A stretch of 5,055 bases of DNA, taken from contig DBCX01000060.1 of assembly GCA_002293275.1 (NCBI GenBank), positions 796 to 5,850 on the forward strand. Reading direction: 5' to 3'. This document shows, in pieces, positions 1 to 5,055 of this stretch; positions within the stretch are counted from its first letter, which is position 1; each line of letters starts with the position of its first letter. The notes beneath the pieces are model-generated. The model was not told where the DNA came from. It was given only the letters and a program-made list of their open reading frames with translations, and did not search any database. This stretch comes from Cyanobacteria bacterium UBA947. Lineage in GTDB: Bacteria > Cyanobacteriota > Vampirovibrionia > Gastranaerophilales > Gastranaerophilaceae. Position numbers and translations under genes: made by a program.

Positions 1-46
1 TTTTGCGTAATAATTCTACCAGTTCTTCTTTCGTGTAATCAATCAC
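1..46 (-). CDS. 5' end of an unidentified gene, cut by the window edge
   Basis: Only the first 15 codons are present (MIDYTKEELVELLRK, then off the edge), so no function can be assigned. The residues suggest an amphipathic helix rich in Glu, Leu and Lys. The start is GTG at 46-44, preceded by AAGGA at 54-50 with a second purine block (GGAG at 60-57) further upstream. No ATG lies in frame nearby, and the overlapping TTG frame closes after a few codons, so GTG is the best start. The gene begins 7 nt after the stop of the small LuxR-type HTH gene and is therefore probably the next member of the same operon. A sensor kinase or other signalling protein would fit the context, but the sequence gives no direct evidence for one. 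Confidence 0.6.
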   Translation of the reverse strand, partial: MIDYTKEELVELLRK

Positions 47-53
47 TTTTCCT

Positions 54-275
54 TCACTCCTTGATCAATAATACTGCTTCCACTCGGTTTGTTACTCTTA
101 ATTTTTTAAAAATATTATTTATATGTGTTTTTATTGTAACCTCTTTTAAATTTAATTGCAAGGCCATTTCTTTGTTGGTGGCACCTTTTTCCACCAGCGC
201 AAGAATCTCTTTTTCACGCGTGTTGAGCGCCTGTAAAATAATATTACCCGTTGAATTTGTGCTTGTGCCGCCCAT
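54..275 (-). CDS. Small stand-alone LuxR/GerE-type HTH DNA-binding protein
   Basis: A 73-residue protein that is almost entirely a LuxR-type (GerE family) helix-turn-helix. After a polar tail of about 15 residues, the family pattern runs from residue 17 to 71: L-N-T-R-E-K-E-I-L, then G-A-T-N-K-E-M-A, a recognition helix around residues 44-58 (V-T-I-K-T-H-I-N-N-I) and K-K-L-R-V-T-N-R. There is no receiver, PAS or autoinducer-binding domain. The length matches stand-alone members such as Bacillus GerE, so it looks complete rather than truncated. By hand alignment it shares about 20 of 55 positions with the HTH of the adjacent response regulator, so it is not a recent duplicate. Its ATG lies 6 nt after that gene's stop, and AGGGG overlaps the stop codon, which suggests coupled translation. 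It probably acts as a transcription regulator in the cytoplasm; its targets are unknown. Confidence 0.85.
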   Translation of the reverse strand: MGGTSTNSTGNIILQALNTREKEILALVEKGATNKEMALQLNLKEVTIKTHINNIFKKLRVTNRVEAVLLIKE

Positions 276-278
276 TTA

Positions 279-283
279 CCCCT
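279..283 (-). promoter_or_regulatory. Ribosome binding site of the small HTH gene, overlapping the upstream stop
   Basis: On the minus strand the junction reads TAGGGGTAAATG. The AGGGG core uses two bases of the response-regulator stop codon TAG (284-282) and lies 3 nt before the ATG at 275-273. This supports that start and suggests that ribosomes finishing the upstream gene re-initiate here. The spacing is shorter than usual. Confidence 0.55.
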
Positions 284-902
284 ATACCATATTTTGGCTC
301 AACGCCTTGATTGCTGCCTGAAGCCTGTTGTCCACCTCCAATTTTTTCAAGATACTGACCACGTGGACTTTGACGGTGTTGACGCCGATACCGAGCTTGT
401 CGGCGATTTCCTGATTGTTGCAGCCTTGTGCGATGTGTTTAAGGATTTGCCGCTCGCGGGCGGTCATATCGTAGTTTTGCGCCGGTGCCGGCTGCACGTT
501 GTTGACCGCATTCAGCACAATCTGCGCCACCGCAGGGTCAAACCACGCCGCACCTTCCATAACAGAATCCACCACTTGCGCCAGCCGTTTCAAGTCAATT
601 TCTTTTGAACAATAGGCGTTCGCACCGGCTTTCAGGCAAGCCAGAACCTCTCTTTCATCGTTGTGTGAGGTCAAAATGACTATCTTGACATCTTTTCCTG
701 ATTCGCGCATTTGGCGCGCGACCTCAACCCCGTTTATTCCGGGCAGCCCCAAATCCAAAATCACAACATCTGGCGTTTCTTGGTTGAACACCCGCAAAGC
801 CTCCTCGCCGCTGCCAACCTCACGAATCCCGTAATCGTTTTCAAATGCGGTTTTCAACCCAAATCTTGTCAGTTCATGGTCTTCAACTATTAATATGTTC
901 AC
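282..902 (-). CDS. NarL/FixJ-family response regulator (receiver plus LuxR-type HTH)
   Basis: A 206-residue two-domain response regulator. The receiver spans residues 1 to about 120: the acidic pair is E7-D8, the phosphoacceptor Asp is D50 in V-V-I-L-D-L-G-L-P-G, the switch Thr is T78 in I-V-I-L-T-S-H, and the conserved Lys is K100, so it should be phosphorylatable. A Pro/Ala/Gln-rich linker leads to a LuxR-type HTH at about 146-206 (T-A-R-E-R-Q-I-L, N-T-V-K-V-H, K-K-L-E-V-D-N-R). I chose the GTG at 902-900 because it starts exactly at the first receiver strand (MNILIVEDHE), follows AAGGA by 9 nt and overlaps the upstream TGA as GTGA. An ATG at 932 would add 10 polar residues and a 34-nt overlap. 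A partner histidine kinase is expected, but none is visible here. The family acts as a phosphorylation-dependent dimeric transcription factor; the target genes are unknown. Confidence 0.93.
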   Translation of the reverse strand: MNILIVEDHELTRFGLKTAFENDYGIREVGSGEEALRVFNQETPDVVILDLGLPGINGVEVARQMRESGKDVKIVILTSHNDEREVLACLKAGANAYCSKEIDLKRLAQVVDSVMEGAAWFDPAVAQIVLNAVNNVQPAPAQNYDMTARERQILKHIAQGCNNQEIADKLGIGVNTVKVHVVSILKKLEVDNRLQAAIKALSQNMV

Positions 903-2425
903 AAATTTATTTCCTTTTTCGCCGGAGTCCAATCCGGGTTCAAGATTAAACTTTTTCTGAAACTGGCTTTTGCATCGTCACCGAGCCCCTGATTTTTGTA
1001 AACCAACCCTTGATAATAATAATACCTGAAATCGTTTTCGTCAATATAGTAGGCGATTTGCAGGTGTTTTCTTGCACCGTTGAACTCGCCGCGCTCAATT
1101 TGCAGCCGGGCCAAATCAATCCAGCCGTCTTTAAAGGCAGGGTTTATCGCGAGCGCTTTTTTAAGGTACGCCAGCTCCTTTGATTTGTCGTTCAAGGCCA
1201 CCTTGTAGTACGCAAGGTACGCATCCGAGAATGTGCGCAAAACCTTATCATAAATCTGACGGGCATCTTCTGCTCTGTTCAGCATCTCATAGGTCTGCGC
1301 CAGACGGATTGAAGGCATCCACGAGTCCTTGGTCTGGGCGTCCTTGTAATATTTCAACGCCGATTTGTAATCCTTGCCGCGTGTGCTCAAATCGCCTAAA
1401 ACAAGCAGGGTTATCGGGTTTGAGCCGTTAATTTTGTAGGCTTTTTGCGCGGTGTCGCTCGCCTTTTCAAACTCGTTCATATCAAAATAAACCCGTGACA
1501 ACAGCGCGTAAACATCCCCGTTGGCGCCTTTTTTGGTGCTGATAGCACTTTGAAGCGTCCGTGCCGCACGGTTCAGCTCGTTTTCGTAGTAGTAATAGTA
1601 GCCAAGGTGGTACATCCGCTGCATTTCCGTCTTTTTGGTCTTGTACAGGATGAATTGCTCAAGCGAGTTAACCTTGCGTGTGAAATCAACCGAATAAAGC
1701 GGCTGCTGCTTGATTTCCTCAACAATTTTCAGCGCGTTTTGCGGCTTTTTGCCAAGTGCGATGATTTCCGCTTGCAGTTTTTTGTAGTTGATGTTTTGCG
1801 GGTTCATTTTCATCGCGTTTGTGATGAACTTTTCGGCCTCTGTCAGGTTACCGGCCTTTAAATTTCCCAGCGCAGCAATATAGTTTGCATAATCCGAATC
1901 CGTCAACAACCCGGTGTTTTTGACCAGCTCGGCTGTCGCCTCGCGGCTTTGGTCGTTGTAAATTATGTTTGAATAAACCTCGCCCAAATAAATCTCATCC
2001 TCGCGTTTGAGCTTTTTTGACGGCATATAATAGCGTTTGATATCTTCTGCAATCACACCGGAGATTTCCTTGTCGGTGGTCTTGCCAAGCGCGAGTTCGG
2101 ATAGGTTAAACAGCCCGATATCAGCCATGTTTTCCGCCATAACAATATATGCGTAATCGTTCGGTACAATCGTTTCAATCAAAATCCGGAAGTTGGTGTA
2201 TGCCGATTTTACGTTGCTCTGGACAAACCGGTCAAACGCAATCGCATATTGGTTGTGGATGTCGTTGTGCGTCAAAGTTGCCCGTTTTGGCGCGGTTATA
2301 ACCATTGATTGCGGAACCGTGCGGACCTCAAGCGGGTTTATCGGCGCAATCTGGTCAAAATCCGCCGCGACGGCTGAAAGCGCGCCTGATAATATTAATG
2401 CTGTGGATAAAAGTAATTTCTTCAT
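899..2425 (-). CDS. Exported TPR-repeat protein
   Basis: A 508-residue protein with a clear Sec signal peptide: K2-K3, a hydrophobic core at about 4-16 and an A-V-A cleavage site, probably after residue 20. No lipobox Cys or further membrane segment is seen, so it should be periplasmic or secreted. Residues 22-175 are an N-terminal region I do not recognise, probably largely helical. From about 177 onward come degenerate TPR-like helix pairs, clearest at 177-210, 270-300, 304-337, 338-370, 402-432, 433-466 and 467-500; several end in N-P, as TPR units often do. Two Tyr clusters (276-280 and 468-471) stand out. TPR arrays bind proteins or peptides, so a scaffold or envelope-assembly role is likely; no catalytic motif is seen. 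Its ATG overlaps the stop of the HD-GYP gene (ATGA) with a weak GGG 3 nt upstream, and its own stop overlaps the response-regulator start. Confidence 0.9.
   Translation of the reverse strand: MKKLLLSTALILSGALSAVAADFDQIAPINPLEVRTVPQSMVITAPKRATLTHNDIHNQYAIAFDRFVQSNVKSAYTNFRILIETIVPNDYAYIVMAENMADIGLFNLSELALGKTTDKEISGVIAEDIKRYYMPSKKLKREDEIYLGEVYSNIIYNDQSREATAELVKNTGLLTDSDYANYIAALGNLKAGNLTEAEKFITNAMKMNPQNINYKKLQAEIIALGKKPQNALKIVEEIKQQPLYSVDFTRKVNSLEQFILYKTKKTEMQRMYHLGYYYYYENELNRAARTLQSAISTKKGANGDVYALLSRVYFDMNEFEKASDTAQKAYKINGSNPITLLVLGDLSTRGKDYKSALKYYKDAQTKDSWMPSIRLAQTYEMLNRAEDARQIYDKVLRTFSDAYLAYYKVALNDKSKELAYLKKALAINPAFKDGWIDLARLQIERGEFNGARKHLQIAYYIDENDFRYYYYQGLVYKNQGLGDDAKASFRKSLILNPDWTPAKKEINL
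912..916 (-). promoter_or_regulatory. Ribosome binding site supporting the GTG start of the response regulator
   Basis: AAGGA on the minus strand lies 9 nt before the GTG at 902-900, inside the last codons of the TPR gene. The ATG at 932 has no comparable purine-rich motif at a suitable distance, so this site favours the shorter 206-residue product. Confidence 0.6.
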
Positions 2426-4014
2426 TTTCCCATATAATACTTGTTAAAAAGTTCTGTTACGCTTGTAGAAGTTTCCTTATATATATCATAAAGATTGTAC
2501 TGCGTCAGCACGTTTTTATCATCGTCCGACAGGTTGATAATATCGTGGTTTTCGCATATAAACACGCCTACAATTTTATCAAGCGGCACCTTCAAAAAAG
2601 TATCGACCAGGTTGCCGTCAAAGTGCTTGTTGGAGTCGTTTATGAGGATTTTTATAACGTTTGTAATCGGCATCTTGTCGCGGTAGTGACGTTTTGAAGT
2701 TATCGCGTCAAAGACATCCGCGACCGCCAAAATCCGCCCGCCATAAGGGATATTCTCCCCGCTGAGCCCGAGGTAATAACCCGAGCCGTCCCATTTTTCG
2801 TGGTGCGAGCTGGCGATATCTGTTATTGCCTTGAAGTCGCGTGAACCGTGGATTTTCGCCAGAATATCCTGCGTTATCTGCGCGTGCTCTTTGATGTGGG
2901 TGTATTCCTCGTCGGTCAATTTGCCCTCTTTTTGCAAAACCGAATCGCGGATGCCAATTTTGCCGATATCGTGCAGGGTTGCGGCCTTTGCGATGAGTTC
3001 TTTCTGGTTAAAATCAAGCCCGAGCTCGTCGGCTATCAAGACGGAATACATTCTCACGCGGCTGGAATGACCGGCTGTAATCTTGTCACGTGCGTCAATT
3101 GAGGTTGCCAGTGTGTCAATAAAGTTTTCAAACAGTTCCTTTTGCTCTTTGAACAGTTGTGCGTTTTCAAGCGCAACGCTTGCACTGCCGCCGATTGCAG
3201 CCAGCAGGTCCTCGTCGTTTTTTGTGAATACGCCGTCAAGCTTGTTTAGTACCTGAAACGCGCCGATAATCTCTTGGTTGTTGTTTTTTATCGGCATACA
3301 AAGCACGGTCTTGGTTTTGTAGCCGGTTTTTGTATCAAATTCTTTGTTAAAACGCTCGTCGTTGTAGGCATCAACAATGTTTACGGTTTCGCCGGTCGTC
3401 GCAACAAACCCTGCCAGCCCCGTTTTGCTCGGGAACCGAATCTCCTCGCTGCCGAGCGCAACCATTGACCACAGCTCGTCTTTTTCCTTGTCAAGCAGGA
3501 AAACTGTGCAGCGGTCAGCGCCGATGGCAAAGGTCGTTTCTTCCGCGATAACTTTCAACAGCACATCAATATCCGTGAGCGCGGAAATTGAGCGCCCGAT
3601 TTTGACAAGACTCATCAACGGGTCGTTGCGCAGCGAAAAATCAATGCGCTTGACGCGTTCTTTGAGGGCAAACCGATCGGATGCAAGCTCCAAAACGTTT
3701 TTAAAATGGATTGTTGCTGCATCACCGTTGCGTTCCGCATAGTTGATGCAGCCGAGCGCAAACTCGTTGACCGCGCGCGCGTCCTCGTTTTTTGCCGCCA
3801 TATATGCGCCGTCGTTTATCAGCGCCAGCGAGCCGGTGCAATTGTTTTTGTCAATCAGGTAGTCAGTCAAGCCCGTCAGGCTCAAAAGTATTGAGATTAC
3901 GGCCTTGTCACCTGATTTTATTTTACCCAAAAGCGCCTTTGCCCCTGCATAATCGCTTTCGTCAAGCAGCGCAAGCACTTTTTCTATGTGTAAACCTTCA
4001 TTTGCAACCTTCAT
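2422..4014 (-). CDS. GAF plus HD-GYP protein, probable cyclic-di-GMP phosphodiesterase
   Basis: A 530-residue cytoplasmic protein with no signal peptide or membrane segment. Residues 1-130 are a helical region of unknown type, perhaps TPR-like. A GAF domain at about 133-287 ends in N-K-X4-F-X3-D-E (N257, K258, F263, D267, E268). A connecting helix leads to an HD-GYP domain at about 300-480: H316 in T-A-G-H-S, H348-D349 in L-H-D-I-G-K-I-G, H377, the pair H404-H405 in H-H-E-K-W-D-G-S-G, and D433 in V-A-D-V-F-D-A, so the metal-binding set looks intact. The GYP triad reads GYY (412-414), and several other consensus prolines are replaced. The family hydrolyses cyclic-di-GMP, but activity here is inferred. 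The ATG at 4014 follows a TATAAT by 6 nt. A TTG at 4059 would add 15 residues but overlaps the divergent gene and its promoter. A C-terminal extension of about 50 residues is unassigned. It is the first gene of the operon. Confidence 0.92.
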   Translation of the reverse strand: MKVANEGLHIEKVLALLDESDYAGAKALLGKIKSGDKAVISILLSLTGLTDYLIDKNNCTGSLALINDGAYMAAKNEDARAVNEFALGCINYAERNGDAATIHFKNVLELASDRFALKERVKRIDFSLRNDPLMSLVKIGRSISALTDIDVLLKVIAEETTFAIGADRCTVFLLDKEKDELWSMVALGSEEIRFPSKTGLAGFVATTGETVNIVDAYNDERFNKEFDTKTGYKTKTVLCMPIKNNNQEIIGAFQVLNKLDGVFTKNDEDLLAAIGGSASVALENAQLFKEQKELFENFIDTLATSIDARDKITAGHSSRVRMYSVLIADELGLDFNQKELIAKAATLHDIGKIGIRDSVLQKEGKLTDEEYTHIKEHAQITQDILAKIHGSRDFKAITDIASSHHEKWDGSGYYLGLSGENIPYGGRILAVADVFDAITSKRHYRDKMPITNVIKILINDSNKHFDGNLVDTFLKVPLDKIVGVFICENHDIINLSDDDKNVLTQYNLYDIYKETSTSVTELFNKYYMGK

Positions 4015-4030
4015 ATTTTTATTATATACT
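4002..4030 (+). promoter_or_regulatory. Candidate promoter of the glycosyltransferase gene
   Basis: TTGCAA at 4002-4007 and TATACT at 4025-4030 are separated by 17 bp, close to the sigma70-type consensus (4 of 6 and 5 of 6 matches). The predicted start is near 4037, giving a leader of about 15 nt before the ATG at 4052. No strong Shine-Dalgarno sequence is seen in that leader. The -35 box lies inside the first codons of the divergent HD-GYP gene, and the -10 box overlaps the opposing -10 by 2 bp. Confidence 0.5.
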
Positions 4031-4049
4031 ATTTTTGGTGTGTAAACAA
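4021..4049 (-). promoter_or_regulatory. Candidate promoter of the HD-GYP/TPR/regulator operon
   Basis: On the minus strand a perfect TATAAT (4026-4021) lies 17 bp downstream of TTGTTT (4049-4044), a weak -35 with 3 of 6 matches. A start seven bases beyond the last base of the -10 box falls on the A of the ATG at 4014. The transcript would then have no leader, which agrees with the absence of a Shine-Dalgarno motif before this ATG. Confidence 0.55.
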
Positions 4050-4051
4050 GC

Positions 4052-4738
4052 ATGAACAAGATTTCAATTGTAATACCGGTCTATAACGAAGTGGAGCTGC
4101 TTGAAAAGGTGCTTGAGAAGGTTGAGTCAGCCTCGTTTTGTACACTTGAAAAAGAAATTATACTTGTAGATGACTGTTCAACTGACGGGACAAAGGATTT
4201 GTACCCGAAACTGCCGTACAAGACGCTGTTCCACGAACGCAATATGGGCAAGGGCGGAGCAATGCGCACAGGTATCGCCGCGGCAACAGGTGATATTGTT
4301 GTTGTGCAGGATGCGGATTTGGAATACGACCCAAATGAGTACGAGCCGGTTGTCCGGTTGATTTTTGAGGGTAAGGCTGACGTCGCCTACGGTACCCGGC
4401 TCGGAAAAGGCCAATCAACCGAGTCGTTTATGCTGCCCAACCTTATTTTTAACCGCGGGATAACCTTGCTGACAAACATTCTCTACCGCAGCAACCTTAC
4501 CGATATGGAAACTTGCTACAAAGCGTTCAGTGCAAAGATTTTGGAAGGGATTGAGCTTAAGTCGGACGGGTTCGGGTTTGACCCGGAGATTACGGGGAAG
4601 GTTCTTAAGCGCGGCGCGCGTTTTGCCGAGGCCCCGATATCATACACCGGCCGCACGCACGCGCAGGGTAAAAAAATCACCTGGCGCGATATTTTCCCTA
4701 CGGTCTGGGCGCTTATCAAATACAGGTTTGTGGATTAA
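4052..4738 (+). CDS. GT2 glycosyltransferase, polyprenyl-phosphate sugar transferase type
   Basis: A 228-residue GT-A-fold enzyme, complete and close to the length of single-domain dolichyl-phosphate mannosyltransferase (DPM1-like) proteins. It opens with S-I-V-I-P-V-Y-N-E (5-13), followed by V-D-D-C-S-T-D-G-T (39-47), the H-E-R-N-M-G-K-G-G-A segment (61-70) and the metal-binding Q-D-A-D (86-89). The acceptor-side motifs follow: D-M-E-T-C-Y-K-A-F (151-159), G-F-G-F-D-P-E-I (173-180) and G-R-T-H-A-Q-G-K-K-I (200-209). No C-terminal membrane helices are present, so it probably works at the inner face of the cytoplasmic membrane. It likely moves a hexose from a nucleotide sugar to a polyprenyl phosphate for envelope glycan or protein glycosylation; the sugar cannot be told from sequence alone. 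It is transcribed divergently from the signalling operon, 37 bp away from the HD-GYP start. Confidence 0.93.
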   Translation: MNKISIVIPVYNEVELLEKVLEKVESASFCTLEKEIILVDDCSTDGTKDLYPKLPYKTLFHERNMGKGGAMRTGIAAATGDIVVVQDADLEYDPNEYEPVVRLIFEGKADVAYGTRLGKGQSTESFMLPNLIFNRGITLLTNILYRSNLTDMETCYKAFSAKILEGIELKSDGFGFDPEITGKVLKRGARFAEAPISYTGRTHAQGKKITWRDIFPTVWALIKYRFVD

Positions 4739-4742
4739 AAGG

Positions 4743-4772
4743 TTGCCCTGCAGCGCGCCGTGATGGTATACT
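4743..4772 (+). promoter_or_regulatory. Candidate extended -10 promoter of the gene at 4780
   Basis: TATACT at 4767-4772 is preceded by TGG (4764-4766), an extended -10 element. TTGCCC at 4743-4748 lies 18 bp upstream as a possible -35 (4 of 6 matches). The predicted start is at 4779 or 4780, essentially the A of the ATG, so this transcript may also be leaderless. Nothing else is seen in the 41-bp gap after the glycosyltransferase, including no clear terminator hairpin. Confidence 0.5.
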
Positions 4773-4779
4773 TGTTGTC

Positions 4780-5055
4780 ATGAGAATTTTAATCCTGTCT
4801 GATGACGAACAAAAAATTGCGCGCTACAAGGACGCGTTTCGCGAGCACGAGTTTGCCGCGTATCTTGATGAACCGGCGGATATTATCTTCACCGACAAGC
4901 ATCTGCCCGAAACCGACGCGTTTTTGGCACCTGCAACCGATGATTTGGAGCTGGCATCGCGTATGCTCGCCGCTGCTGCGCAGATGAAAAAACTCGCCGC
5001 AGCCAACAAGGATTTGAAAAACGATCTGTACCACCTGAAGGTGCTTTACGAAACT
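4780..5055 (+). CDS. N-terminus of a receiver-like/coiled-coil signalling protein, cut by the window edge
   Basis: Ninety-two codons are open to the end of the window. The start M-R-I-L-I-L-S-D-D-E resembles the first strand and acidic pair (D8-D9) of a response-regulator receiver, and A-D-I-I-F-T-D-K-H-L-P at 33-43 resembles the phosphoacceptor strand, with D39 at the key position. Only about 30 residues separate these motifs, against roughly 40-45 in a normal receiver, and no later T/S or Lys strands are recognisable. From about residue 56 an Ala/Leu/Lys-rich stretch looks like a coiled coil or signalling helix (Q-M-K-K-L-A-A-A-N-K-D-L-K), of the kind that often precedes GAF, GGDEF or kinase domains. 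The output domain lies beyond the window. The ATG has no Shine-Dalgarno sequence but follows an extended -10 box by 7 nt. The reading frame is well supported; the receiver homology is inference. Confidence 0.7.
   Translation, partial: MRILILSDDEQKIARYKDAFREHEFAAYLDEPADIIFTDKHLPETDAFLAPATDDLELASRMLAAAAQMKKLAAANKDLKNDLYHLKVLYET

Noticed and set aside
2305..2697. 130-codon plus-strand open frame across the HD-GYP/TPR junction
   Set aside because: It is antisense to two well-supported genes, shows no recognisable domain or ribosome binding site, and its composition looks like a complement shadow.
4015..4059. N-terminal extension of the HD-GYP protein from a TTG at 4059
   Set aside because: It would overlap the divergent glycosyltransferase start and span the promoter boxes, and the extra 15 residues show no domain pattern. 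The ATG at 4014 fits the promoter geometry better.
4158..4418. Several minus-strand open frames of 60-86 codons inside the glycosyltransferase gene
   Set aside because: They overlap one another in different frames and are antisense to a gene with full GT2 motifs; none has a domain signature.
4739..4779. Possible terminator in the gap after the glycosyltransferase (GC-rich CTGCAGCGCGCC segment)
   Set aside because: No stable inverted repeat followed by a T run can be drawn; the GC-rich patch alone is not enough.
4763..4783. Tiny open frame ATG GTA TAC TTG TTG TCA TGA overlapping the start at 4780, a possible leader peptide
   Set aside because: It has no ribosome binding site, lies within the -10 box and is likely upstream of the transcript start, so it is probably chance.

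Overview
The window is 5,055 bp of gene-dense bacterial DNA. A minus-strand signalling operon fills about 80% of it, and two plus-strand genes diverge from the operon's head. The organism is a bacterium using the standard code, with mid-range base composition and a Sec-exported repeat protein. The style (GAF/HD-GYP protein, NarL-type regulators, tight stop-start overlaps) would fit an uncultured gut or environmental lineage such as Melainabacteria/Gastranaerophilales, but this is a low-confidence guess; no marker gene in the window settles it.

Minus strand, read from about 4014 down to 1: (i) a GAF plus HD-GYP protein, probably a cyclic-di-GMP phosphodiesterase of a divergent type; (ii) a secreted TPR-repeat protein, overlapping (i) by 4 nt (ATGA); (iii) a NarL/FixJ-type response regulator, overlapping (ii) by 4 nt (GTGA) if the GTG start is used; (iv) a 73-residue LuxR/GerE-type DNA-binding domain with no receiver, 6 nt further on; (v) the first 15 codons of another gene, 7 nt further on and cut by the window edge. 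The spacing implies a single co-transcribed, translationally coupled unit linking second-messenger turnover, an exported protein-interaction scaffold and transcriptional output. No histidine kinase is visible; it may lie beyond position 1 or elsewhere in the genome.

Plus strand: a complete GT2 glycosyltransferase of the dolichyl/polyprenyl-phosphate sugar transferase type (4052-4738). After a 41-bp gap comes the start of a protein with a shortened receiver-like N-terminus and a probable coiled coil (from 4780), which runs off the right edge.

The 37-bp gap at 4015-4051 holds two candidate divergent promoters whose -10 boxes overlap by 2 bp. The minus-strand promoter, and the one before 4780, would start transcription at or within 1 nt of the ATG. 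These two genes may therefore be leaderless, whereas the genes inside the operon have Shine-Dalgarno-like sequences. No mobile element, tRNA, rRNA, CRISPR array or convincing terminator was seen. No stretch longer than 50 bp lacks a gene.
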